From NCBI GenBank assembly GCA_020347085.1, contig CP070769.1:1164104-1169232 (forward strand): a stretch of 5,129 nucleotides of DNA. The letters are read 5' to 3'. The position numbers were made by a program, and so were the translations under genes. Position 1 is the first letter of the stretch, and every line of letters starts with the position of its first letter. The notes under the pieces are model-generated. The model worked only from the letters and a program-made list of their open reading frames with translations, made no database searches and was not told the origin of the DNA. This stretch comes from Desulfobacterales bacterium (lineage in GTDB: Bacteria; Desulfobacterota; Desulfobacteria; Desulfobacterales; C00003060). This document shows, one piece after another, positions 1 to 5,129 of this stretch.

Positions 1-52
1 ATACCTTACACCCCCCTCCATGCGATTTTTCTTATGTCGTTCTTGACACTTG

Positions 53-325
53 CTACTCATCCAGGATGATCTTTCTACCGTGGACAACAATACTTCGCTT
101 CCCCCTTGATCTTAGATCCCCTTTCAGTCCAAGCTTTTCCAAGGCGTCTTCGAGTTTGATCATGCCCACCACGCTGTTTCCATCGATTACGGCAATCCGC
201 TTCAGGTCATTCTTGAGCATGACCTCTATGGTATCTACGATCCGGTCTTCCGGACCAACCGATGGTTTCTGTGGAACATTGCCTTCAATGGGGATGATGA
301 TCGATTCGACAGCAAGCCTTTTCAC
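53..325 (-). CDS. Small single-CBS-domain protein
   Basis: About 90 residues from the preferred GTG start. One CBS (cystathionine-beta-synthase) motif is clear: a Pro-Ser-Val-Gly-Pro-Glu-Asp entry, a helix (IVDTIEVMLKND), the strand KRIAVID, a Gly-Asn turn, and VVGMIKLEDALEKLGL. CBS motifs usually occur in pairs that bind adenosyl ligands; a lone one would have to dimerise to form a Bateman module (family knowledge). The C-terminal tail is basic and then strand-like (KRSIVVHGRKIILDE). No membrane segment or enzyme domain is fused. The open frame extends upstream to GTG 382, but that codon lies inside a sigma-54 promoter whose predicted transcript begins near 355, so it cannot start that transcript. 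GTG 325 has AAAGGG at 331-336, five bases upstream, and a leader of about 30 nt. ATG 352 is the other option but would be almost leaderless. It ends in TAG. The ligand and target are unknown; a role as a stress or energy sensor is only a guess. Confidence 0.7.
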   Translation of the reverse strand: MKRLAVESIIIPIEGNVPQKPSVGPEDRIVDTIEVMLKNDLKRIAVIDGNSVVGMIKLEDALEKLGLKGDLRSRGKRSIVVHGRKIILDE

Positions 326-366
326 GTCGGCCCTTTCAGTTACAAGGAGCATTTCGCGTTTATGAC

Positions 367-381
367 GCAAAATATGTACCA
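367..381 (-). promoter_or_regulatory. Sigma-54 (-24/-12) promoter of the CBS gene
   Basis: The minus strand reads TGGTAC-ATATT-TTGC. This matches 9 of 10 bases of the sigma-54 core TGGCAC-N5-TTGC, with exactly 10 bp between the invariant GG (380-379) and GC (368-367). The predicted transcription start is near 355. Upstream dyads at 480-498 and 562-579, and a sigma-54 activator gene next door, support it. Transcription should depend on an NtrC-type activator. Confidence 0.62.
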
Positions 382-408
382 CACATCAGCCCGACATCGC
401 GGATTCCG

Positions 409-415
409 TGTAACT
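409..415. promoter_or_regulatory. Possible activator half-site (TGTAACT)
   Basis: TGTAACT repeats the left arm of the dyad at 562-579. It lies about 57 bp upstream of the predicted CBS-gene start. The expected partner arm four bases away matches only 3 of 7 positions, so this is a half-site at best. Confidence 0.25.
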
Positions 416-426
416 CACTAATATGA

Positions 427-460
427 CATGGGTTTGGATATCGATAGCATGGACCCATGC
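427..460. repeat. Nested inverted repeats in the CBS-gene upstream region
   Basis: CATGGGT (427-433) pairs with ACCCATG (453-459) across a 19-base loop. Inside the right side, GCATGG (447-452) and CCATGC (455-460) form a near-palindrome around two bases. The repeats lie between the putative activator dyads and the sigma-54 promoter. They could be a second regulator's operator or a DNA-bending element; no clear IHF consensus was seen. Confidence 0.35.
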
Positions 461-479
461 CCGAGACACCATACAGATG

Positions 480-498
480 TGTAAACCAACAGGTTACA
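480..498. promoter_or_regulatory. Putative upstream activator dyad 2
   Basis: TGTAAACCAACAGGTTACA is an imperfect inverted repeat: AACC-N4-GGTT in the centre, with outer TGT and ACA arms, the left arm carrying one extra A. The spacing and arms resemble the dyad at 562-579. It is centred about 134 bp upstream of the predicted sigma-54 transcription start, within the usual range for enhancer sites of NtrC-type activators. Confidence 0.45.
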
Positions 499-561
499 TG
501 TCAAGCAGGAATCAGGAAGTGAGAACGGAAAAACCCTTTGAAATTTATAAGGATTGACGTG

Positions 562-579
562 TGTAACTTATGAGTTACA
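562..579. promoter_or_regulatory. Putative upstream activator dyad 1 (perfect)
   Basis: TGTAACT-TATG-AGTTACA is a perfect 7-bp inverted repeat with a 4-bp spacer, the form expected for a dimeric Fis-type helix-turn-helix. It lies between the response regulator stop (619) and the CBS promoter, about 215 bp upstream of the predicted start. Its centre is about 81 bp from dyad 2. Binding by the adjacent regulator is inferred from position only. Confidence 0.5.
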
Positions 580-601
580 GGCTCGGGATAAGTTGTTCAA
601 G

Positions 602-626
602 AGGGCTCTTGGGCCCTTTCAGCCCT
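602..626 (-). terminator. Weak hairpin at the end of the response regulator gene
   Basis: On the minus strand AGGGCT (626-621) can pair with AGCCCT (607-602). An alternative short stem pairs AGGGC (617-613) with GCCCT (606-602). Only a very short T-containing stretch follows, so this is a poor intrinsic terminator. It may attenuate transcription or have no role. Confidence 0.25.
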
Positions 627-1812
627 GCCTGAACCCGTCTGCTTCGATCTCTTCGTGTTTCATGATGCGATGCAGGTATTGCCGCTTCAGGCCGGCCTGC
701 TCAGCGGCCCTGGAAATGTTGCCTTTGTTTTGCTGGAGAATCGCATTTATGTAATGCCGATGAAACGCCTTGATCACCGCATCTTTTGCTTTCTTGAACG
801 GAAGACGAAAAATCTTTTCATCAAAATAGGGTGGCGGCTTTGTATCCGTTCTTTCAGGCATAAGATCGGTGAGCGTGATTCTATCAGATTGACACATGAC
901 GACCCCACGCTCAATGACGTTTTCGAGTTGCCTAACGTTTCCAGGCCACTCCCGTGCCATCAGCATGGACATAGCCTCTGGTTCAATATCCCGCATTTCT
1001 TTGCGGTTTAATGCCCCATATTCTTCAAGAAAGTGATGTACCAGAAAAGGGATATCCTCTCGCCTCTCGTGGAGTGGAGGCAAGCGAAAAGAGATCACAT
1101 TCAGGCGATAGTAGAGGTCTTCCCGGAACAGTTTCTGTGCGACACGCTCCTTGAGGTCGTGGTTGGTGGCCGCTACAAACCGAATATCAGCAGACTTGGT
1201 ACTTAAGCCGCCAACCGGCTTGTACTCTCCTTCCTGGAGAAGTCGCAACAGCTTGGCCTGCATGGCCATACTTAACTCTCCGATTTCATCCAAGAATAGC
1301 GTCCCTTCGTCGGCCTCATCGACCAGCCCTCTTTTGGCCTTCCAAGCACCTGTGAACGCACCTTTTTCATGTCCAAAAAGCTCACTTTCAATGATCTGTT
1401 CGGGTATGGCAGTGCAGTCGATGGTCACAAAAGGCTTGTCTCGGCGCTCGCTGTAACTGTGGATGGCCTTTGCCACAAGCTCTTTGCCGGTGCCGCTTTC
1501 TCCTTGAATCAAGATGGTTGCCATTGATTTTGCCACGTGTTTGATCCGATTGAGGATCGACATCATGACCGGGCTGGATCCGACAATGGAAGGTAATGCC
1601 TTTTGTTGTTGAAGCGATTGGCGCAGGGCGACATTCTCGAGTCTTAGGGCCTGCCAGTCTAAGGCTCTGCGAATGGTCAGGAGAATACGCTCTTTGCGAA
1701 AGGGTTTGGTGATATAGTCAAATGCCCCTTTTCGGGTAGCCTCCACCGCTGTCTCTATCGTTGCATAGGCCGTCATGATAATAACGGCTGCAGAGGGCCG
1801 AATCCTTTTCAC
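619..1812 (-). CDS. Sigma-54 response regulator, AAA+ and DNA-binding part (downstream of amber stop)
   Basis: This is the larger part of an NtrC-family response regulator that would be 465 residues if uninterrupted. Read from GTG 1812 it has 397 residues. Residues 1-50 are the second half of the receiver, with the conserved Thr (MTAYA, T14) and Lys (ITKPF, K36). The sigma-54 AAA+ domain spans about 75-310: Walker A GESGTGK (104-110), the sigma-54-contacting GAFTGA loop (151-156), Walker B TLFLDEIG (171-178), and an arginine-finger region FREDLYYRLNV (229-239). A Fis-type helix-turn-helix lies at about 358-385 (NKGNISRAAEQAGLKRQYLHRIM). All ATPase and DNA-binding motifs look intact. The phosphorylated Asp lies upstream of the TAG stop. 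GTG 1812 directly abuts that stop; GGAG is only 3 nt away, so initiation would need reinitiation or readthrough. If made alone, the protein could be unregulated, since receivers often repress this ATPase (family knowledge). Likely targets are the nearby dyads. Confidence 0.85.
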   Translation of the reverse strand: MKRIRPSAAVIIMTAYATIETAVEATRKGAFDYITKPFRKERILLTIRRALDWQALRLENVALRQSLQQQKALPSIVGSSPVMMSILNRIKHVAKSMATILIQGESGTGKELVAKAIHSYSERRDKPFVTIDCTAIPEQIIESELFGHEKGAFTGAWKAKRGLVDEADEGTLFLDEIGELSMAMQAKLLRLLQEGEYKPVGGLSTKSADIRFVAATNHDLKERVAQKLFREDLYYRLNVISFRLPPLHERREDIPFLVHHFLEEYGALNRKEMRDIEPEAMSMLMAREWPGNVRQLENVIERGVVMCQSDRITLTDLMPERTDTKPPPYFDEKIFRLPFKKAKDAVIKAFHRHYINAILQQNKGNISRAAEQAGLKRQYLHRIMKHEEIEADGFRQG

Positions 1813-1815
1813 CTA
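1813..1815 (-). other. In-frame TAG (amber) stop inside the receiver domain
   Basis: The minus strand reads CTC TTG GAG TAG GTG AAA AGG. Receiver homology continues without a gap: MDGIALLE, stop, VKRIRPSAAVIIMTAYA. A single base change from GAG, CAG or AAG would produce the stop, and a Glu, Gln or Lys suits this helix position. There is no frameshift or insertion. Confidence 0.9.
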
Positions 1816-2016
1816 CTCCAAGAGGGCAATCCCGTCCATCTTGGGCATCTTCAAGTCTGTAATAACTAGGTCAAAAGGCTCCTGCTCTATCATTTCAACA
1901 GCTTTTGAGGGATTGTTTTGCAGAACCGCGTCATACTCGGTCTTTTCGGTGATGATCCTCCTGAGTAAGGCCAGCATATCCTTTTCGTCATCAACGACTA
2001 AGATCCTACGCTTCAT
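1813..2016 (-). pseudogene. Response regulator, N-terminal half of receiver (upstream of amber stop)
   Basis: This 67-residue piece begins the NtrC-family regulator continued at 619-1812. It has the acidic pocket D9/D10 (ILVVDDE) and phospho-acceptor D54 (LVITDLKMPKMDG), then ends at TAG. It lacks the conserved Thr and Lys and the last strands and helices of the receiver, so alone it should not fold into a working phospho-receiver. The ATG at 2016 overlaps the kinase gene's end by 11 bases. It has a good ribosome-binding site, GGGAG, six bases upstream, which indicates translational coupling to the kinase. The two pieces are best read as one gene, 619-2016, interrupted by one nonsense codon. 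Alternatives are suppression of the stop or a sequence error. Confidence 0.8.
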
Positions 2017-3154
2017 AATGCGCTCCCTTCCCTCTGGCCCTGAGTATGACTATGAAAGTCGTTCCTCGCGGCCCTTGGGGCCCATCTTCTGTTCGACTCT
2101 CGCAGGTAATGGTCCCTTCGTACTTGGTAACAATGCCGTGACTCACGAAAAGGCCCAATCCTGTCCCTTCCCCTTCACTCTTGGTCGTGAAGAAGGGGTC
2201 GAAGATCTTCTCCATATACTCGTCTCTAATGCCGTGTCCAGTATCTTGGACTTTGACACGCACCTTACCTTGCCCTGCATCCAAAGCGGTTTGAATTTCC
2301 AGGACATCTCCACCCTTCATGGCTGCAACCGCATTGTTGATGAGGTTCAAGAACACCTGTTGCACCTGGCGCAAATCCCCCTTCACCTTGGGGAGGTCAT
2401 CACTCAGCGCCATACGGAGTTCGACATCGTTCATCTCCAGGGAGTGTTTGACTACGCCAACAATCTCCTCAATAGCTTCGTTGATGTCACAGTATTCAGC
2501 TTCCCCTTCCCCCTGTCGTGCATAACTTAGCAGGTTTTCTACCACCTGCTTGCAGTGGAGGCTATGGCGCTCAATGGTTTTTAAATCCTGGTAGTCCTGG
2601 CTATCTTTATCGCACTTTTCCAGGAGAAGGTCTGTAAAGCCAAGCATAACACCCAGCGGGTTGTTGAGTTCATGTGCTACACCGGCAGCCAGGGTTCCCA
2701 TCGAAGCCAATTTCTCGGTGTTGATCAGCTGGTTTTCCAGTTTCTTGTTTTCGGTGATGTCCCTGGCAATGCATAGGACAGCTACAACCCTTTCCTGCTC
2801 GTCCTTAATAGGCATGAAGTTGGCACTGAGCCACGTGTGGTGCTCTCCCATCTCTAACATAAACTCATCCCGTACGCTTTTTCCAAATTCGAAGACCATA
2901 CGGATGAGCTTGCGCTGCTGAGTTGCAATGGCTTCTGAAAACAGGACAGTGAGGGGCTGGCCAACAAACTGAGAAGGGGTGCCACCGAAAAAATTAGCGG
3001 TGAAATTGTTTACAGATTGAAAACGACCCGATTCATCAACTGTGAAAATAAAGTCCTCAGCACTTTCCACCAGGCTGCGGTATTTCTCTTCAGACTTTCT
3101 GAGGGCTTCAGTTTTCTCGGACAATTCCTGTTCAAGGCCCCGACAACGCTTCAC
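2006..3154 (-). CDS. PAS-HisKA-HATPase histidine kinase, cytoplasmic part (downstream of opal stop)
   Basis: The piece has 382 residues read from GTG 3154. It opens with a coiled-coil linker (about 5-25), then a PAS domain (about 24-135, EEKYRSLVESAEDFIFTVD to CIARDITE). The HisKA dimerisation domain has H-box GVAHELNNPL with His161. The catalytic ATPase domain has N-box FLNLINNA (N274), G1 DTGHGI (304-309), F-box DPFFTTK (319-325) and G2 GEGTGLGL (328-335). All kinase motifs are complete, so this part should autophosphorylate on His161 and pass phosphate to the regulator encoded just downstream (start overlap 11 bases). In the same frame upstream, across a TGA, lies a two-helix membrane segment (3155-3349); together they would make a normal 447-residue membrane kinase. 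There is no recognisable ribosome-binding site before GTG 3154, so separate initiation would depend on the adjacent TGA-GTG reinitiation. The PAS ligand cannot be told from sequence. Confidence 0.87.
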   Translation of the reverse strand: MKRCRGLEQELSEKTEALRKSEEKYRSLVESAEDFIFTVDESGRFQSVNNFTANFFGGTPSQFVGQPLTVLFSEAIATQQRKLIRMVFEFGKSVRDEFMLEMGEHHTWLSANFMPIKDEQERVVAVLCIARDITENKKLENQLINTEKLASMGTLAAGVAHELNNPLGVMLGFTDLLLEKCDKDSQDYQDLKTIERHSLHCKQVVENLLSYARQGEGEAEYCDINEAIEEIVGVVKHSLEMNDVELRMALSDDLPKVKGDLRQVQQVFLNLINNAVAAMKGGDVLEIQTALDAGQGKVRVKVQDTGHGIRDEYMEKIFDPFFTTKSEGEGTGLGLFVSHGIVTKYEGTITCESRTEDGPQGPRGTTFIVILRARGKGAHYEA

Positions 3155-3157
3155 TCA
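3155..3157 (-). other. In-frame TGA (opal) stop at the membrane/cytoplasm junction of the kinase
   Basis: The minus strand reads TTT TAC TGA GTG AAG CGT. The stop sits right after the second membrane helix (AVALFY) and directly before Val-Lys-Arg and the coiled coil. TGG (Trp) to TGA is the simplest single change and Trp suits a helix end at the membrane surface, but the ancestral codon is inferred. Confidence 0.85.
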
Positions 3158-3349
3158 GTAAAATAAAGCAACTGCAATTCCTGTAATGGCAGAAAGAACA
3201 ATGAGACGCTGAAGCCAGAACAGATGGTTTAACCAGGCTTCATCCAGCTGATTGCCTATCAATATGCCAGCGGCCAGACACAGAATGGCGATCATAAAAG
3301 CGGCTATAATGAAAGCTTTCTGGGTGTCTGGGACCACTTTTCGGTCCAT
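3155..3349 (-). CDS. Two-helix membrane segment, probable N-terminus of the PAS kinase
   Basis: This is a 64-residue protein with a short polar N-terminus (MDRKVVPDTQK), a first hydrophobic helix at about 12-32, a short loop of about 10 residues (NQLDEAWLNH) and a second helix at about 43-64 ending in VALFY. This is the usual anchor of a membrane histidine kinase with almost no extracytoplasmic sensor. The same frame continues after TGA into the PAS kinase. The start is ATG 3349 with a modest GGGGA nine bases upstream. Most likely it is the kinase N-terminus cut off by a nonsense codon. It could alternatively be translated as an independent small membrane protein coupled to the soluble kinase. 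Confidence 0.65.
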   Translation of the reverse strand: MDRKVVPDTQKAFIIAAFMIAILCLAAGILIGNQLDEAWLNHLFWLQRLIVLSAITGIAVALFY

Positions 3350-3539
3350 AGCTAAATGTCCCCGAAGTTCTTTTAAGATGTTTTGATTATCTATGGTTCC
3401 ATATCAATGATTCCGTGCCAATCAATCCATCGTTTAACATTCCAGCTCCCACCACATCAGGGTTCTTGTTTGCAAGCTAGGTAGTGTGAAATTCATACCT
3501 TAATGCAACAAAACCATGAAAGAGTCAACAGGGGAAAGC

Positions 3540-3569
3540 TTGACCTTGCATGAAGTGCGATTGTATCGT
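3540..3569 (+). promoter_or_regulatory. Candidate sigma-70 promoter for the plus-strand kinase
   Basis: TTGACC (3540-3545) is followed by 18 bases and TATCGT (3564-3569). The -35 matches 5 of 6 consensus bases and the -10 matches 4 of 6. The start would be near 3576, leaving a leader of about 60 bases. Confidence 0.3.
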
Positions 3570-3581
3570 AATGTGTTTTTC

Positions 3582-3593
3582 TTGGTTAACCAA
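3582..3593. repeat. Perfect palindrome TTGGTTAACCAA
   Basis: This 12-bp perfect palindrome lies about 40 bases before the plus-strand kinase start and just downstream of the candidate promoter, a position typical of an operator. Its GGTTAACC core loosely resembles the AACC-N4-GGTT dyad at 480-498 without the spacer. No regulator can be named. Confidence 0.35.
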
Positions 3594-3634
3594 ATACTCA
3601 GAGCAATTACCTCAGAGATCAAAGAATTCTAAAG

Positions 3635-5119
3635 ATGTGGAAGCGAATTAGCCTGCGCGCCCGCCTGTTTCTGATCCTGGCCGCTTTGCTCGCGGTGACC
3701 TTGGCGGGCGGCTTTGTCATGATGTGGTATACATACCAGATGGACGCCCTTTTCGAAGGGCTAATCGACAGGGATGTGGCCGCCCTTCAAGCAGCAGAAG
3801 GATTGGAAAACGCTTTGATGAATCAGAAGGGGTTTGTTTCCTATTACTTCCTGGATGGCGACCCTGAGTGGCTCAAAAAATTGGGAGAGTATCGCCAGGC
3901 ATTCAAGGTCCGGCTGAAGGAGGTCCGGGAGCTGACTAGCGCGCCATCCGATAAGAAAACCGTCGATGAAATCGAATCTGAATACGTTGAATATATAAGA
4001 AATAAGGACCAGGTCATCGCCTTCTACAAGGCTGGAGAACGGAAAGCCGGGGCCAACCTCCACAAGAAAGTGCGCAAACACTTTTTCAAGATCCTCGAGC
4101 TGTGTGAGGCATACAAAGTTATACATAAGGATAGAATCAACCTGGCCAGCGTCAACAGCCACACGCAGGCCAAGCGACTCCGGTTCATCGCAGGGTCAGC
4201 CATGTGGACGGCCATCTTCCTAGGGGCACTGTTGGCCATTGTTCTGGTGACCCAAATCCTGAATCCGCTTCGCACTCTGGCGTTGGATGGAGATGGCACT
4301 GGAGGCGCCGTGACATCAGGGGATGAGGTTAAGGCGGTGAGCCATCGGGTTCAAAGCCTGATGGAAGATGTAGACCAGACCAAAGTCCAGCTGGAGCAGA
4401 GCCAAGCGCATTTGTTGCAGTCTGAAAAGTTGGCCCTTGTGGGGAAGCTTGCCGCTGGCGTGGCTCATAGCATTCGGAATCCGTTGACATCAGTAAAGAT
4501 GCGGCTATTCTCCATGGGGCGAACGCTTGATCTGTCTGAAACGCAGAAAGAGGATTTCGACGTGATTTCCGAAGAGATCCGCCACGTCGACAACATCGTG
4601 CAGAACTTTCTCGAGTTTTCTCGGCCCCCAAAGCTCAAGATGCAGAAGGTGAATCCTTCGGATGTCGTAGACATGGCACTCCAGCTCCTTCGGCATCGTT
4701 TGGAGTCGTATAGTGCGGATGTTAGGCTGGTCCGCCGACAGCAACTTCCTGAGATTTGGGCAGATCCGGAGCAGCTGAAAGAAGTCCTGGTGAACTTGCT
4801 GGTTAACGCATGCGAGGCCATGGGAGGAGGCGGCCAGATTGTGATTTCTGAGAAGGAGGGTGTTGTACAACCCCTGGGTAGGGTTGTGGTCATTCAGGTG
4901 AGGGACAGTGGTCCCGGTGTTGCCGAGGCGATCCAGGAGAAGTTGTTTGAACCTTTTTTCAGTACCAAAGAGGAGGGCTCGGGCCTCGGCCTGAGCATCG
5001 CGGAACGAATCGTTGAAGAACATGGGGGCTGGCTGAACCTCACGTCGCGAGAAGGCAAGGGAGCCACGTTTACCATCACCCTTCCCTGCAAGGAGGAACA
5101 GAATTGGGTACGATCCTGA
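3635..5119 (+). CDS. Membrane-bound sensor histidine kinase
   Basis: A complete 494-residue kinase. Transmembrane helix 1 is at about 11-33. An extracytoplasmic, helix-rich sensor of about 150 residues (36-184) resembles the four-helix-bundle type of chemoreceptors. Transmembrane helix 2 is at about 186-207. A short HAMP-like linker follows, with the usual Pro (NPLRTL, P211) and a DEV signature near 230, then a coiled coil (240-265). HisKA has H-box GVAHSIRNPL with His278; the residue after His is Ser where most kinases have Glu or Asp. The ATPase domain has N-box LVNLLVNACEAM (N391), G1 DSGPGV (424-429), F-box EPFFSTK (439-445) and G2 GSGLGL (448-453). It resembles NtrB/AtoS-type kinases that partner NtrC-type regulators. 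The start ATG has only a weak upstream ribosome-binding site (AAAG adjacent, AGAG far), but the membrane helix begins directly after it. Its end overlaps the next regulator gene by 16 bases. The signal is unknown. Confidence 0.93.
   Translation: MWKRISLRARLFLILAALLAVTLAGGFVMMWYTYQMDALFEGLIDRDVAALQAAEGLENALMNQKGFVSYYFLDGDPEWLKKLGEYRQAFKVRLKEVRELTSAPSDKKTVDEIESEYVEYIRNKDQVIAFYKAGERKAGANLHKKVRKHFFKILELCEAYKVIHKDRINLASVNSHTQAKRLRFIAGSAMWTAIFLGALLAIVLVTQILNPLRTLALDGDGTGGAVTSGDEVKAVSHRVQSLMEDVDQTKVQLEQSQAHLLQSEKLALVGKLAAGVAHSIRNPLTSVKMRLFSMGRTLDLSETQKEDFDVISEEIRHVDNIVQNFLEFSRPPKLKMQKVNPSDVVDMALQLLRHRLESYSADVRLVRRQQLPEIWADPEQLKEVLVNLLVNACEAMGGGGQIVISEKEGVVQPLGRVVVIQVRDSGPGVAEAIQEKLFEPFFSTKEEGSGLGLSIAERIVEEHGGWLNLTSREGKGATFTITLPCKEEQNWVRS
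5090..5096 (+). promoter_or_regulatory. Ribosome-binding site for the downstream response regulator
   Basis: AAGGAGG is a full Shine-Dalgarno match inside the end of the kinase gene, seven bases before TTG 5104. It decides the start of the next gene and explains use of a rare TTG codon. Confidence 0.8.
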
Positions 5120-5129
5120 TTGTTGATGA
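5104..5129 (+). CDS. Response regulator, start only (cut by window edge)
   Basis: From TTG 5104 the frame reads (M)GTILIVD followed by Asp or Glu, the first strand and acidic pocket of a receiver domain. It overlaps the upstream kinase stop by 16 bases and has a strong AAGGAGG seven bases upstream, so the two are translationally coupled and should be cognate partners. Only eight full codons are in the window; the output domain is not visible. Given the kinase type, an NtrC-like regulator is a reasonable guess. Confidence 0.75.

Larger units (their letters stand above)
3350..3634. other. Divergent intergenic region between the two kinase operons
   Basis: These 285 bases carry no convincing gene on either strand and must hold the promoters for both divergent operons. 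Visible elements are a sigma-54-like -24 half (TGGCACGG, minus strand, 3420-3413), a candidate sigma-70 promoter on the plus strand (3540-3569) and a perfect 12-bp palindrome (3582-3593). No copy of the TGTAAC/GTTACA dyad from the CBS-gene upstream region was found here. Confidence 0.6.

Noticed and set aside
4..20. GGAGGGGGG on the minus strand as a ribosome-binding site for a further gene to the left
   Set aside because: The G-rich stretch is a good match, but the nearest GTG is followed at once by TAA and any other start would be outside the window.
655..1011. Plus-strand open frames within 554-1456 and 1775-2921
   Set aside because: They lie opposite strongly conserved AAA+ and kinase domains, and their translations show no domain of their own.
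1813..1815. Pyrrolysine or general reassignment of TAG
   Set aside because: TAG also ends the kinase gene (2006-2008) and the CBS gene (53-55) at plausible protein ends, so TAG works as a normal stop here. Local suppression is still possible.
3155..3157. Selenocysteine insertion at the kinase TGA
   Set aside because: Sec at a membrane helix end of a histidine kinase has no known role, and no convincing SECIS-like hairpin was seen just downstream.
3460..3473. Sigma-54-like site on the plus strand before the kinase (AGGGTT-N5-TTGCA region)
   Set aside because: The GG-N10-GC spacing and TTGCA fit, but the -24 half matches only GG and the leader would be about 150 bases with no clear dyads upstream.
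3761..5091. Minus-strand open frames opposite the plus-strand kinase
   Set aside because: They are shadows of a complete kinase with all its catalytic motifs; no ribosome-binding sites or recognisable domains were seen.

Overview
The window holds two sets of two-component (phosphorelay) genes placed back to back, plus a small CBS-domain gene. Moderate G+C, NtrC-type sigma-54 activators beside PAS/HisKA kinases, and a kinase H-box reading HSIRNPL suggest a Gram-negative bacterium, perhaps of the Desulfobacterota/deltaproteobacterial type. That placement is inference; there is no rRNA or other marker gene here. Layout from left to right: a minus-strand single-CBS-domain gene ending at 53; an intergenic region (383-618) with a good sigma-54 promoter at 367-381 and two upstream dyads of the TGTAAC/GTTACA type; a minus-strand NtrC-family response regulator (619-2016); a minus-strand membrane PAS histidine kinase (2006-3349); a divergent intergenic region (3350-3634); a plus-strand membrane histidine kinase (3635-5119); and the first eight or nine codons of its partner response regulator, cut off by the window edge. 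The main anomaly is that both partners of the minus-strand system are interrupted by one clean in-frame stop each. The kinase has TGA at 3155-3157, exactly where its second membrane helix should pass into the cytoplasmic coiled coil. The regulator has TAG at 1813-1815, in the middle of its receiver domain. In both cases the reading frame continues immediately with GTG and encodes Val-Lys-Arg, and everything downstream looks intact, including catalytic motifs. The pair may be recently inactivated, split into separately translated pieces by stop/start reinitiation, read through, or affected by sequence errors. Working model (inference): the minus-strand kinase phosphorylates the NtrC-type regulator, which binds the dyads just past its own gene and activates sigma-54 RNA polymerase at 367-381 to express the CBS gene. 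The promoter position implies that the CBS protein starts well inside its longest open frame. The plus-strand kinase and its regulator form a separate, translationally coupled pair.
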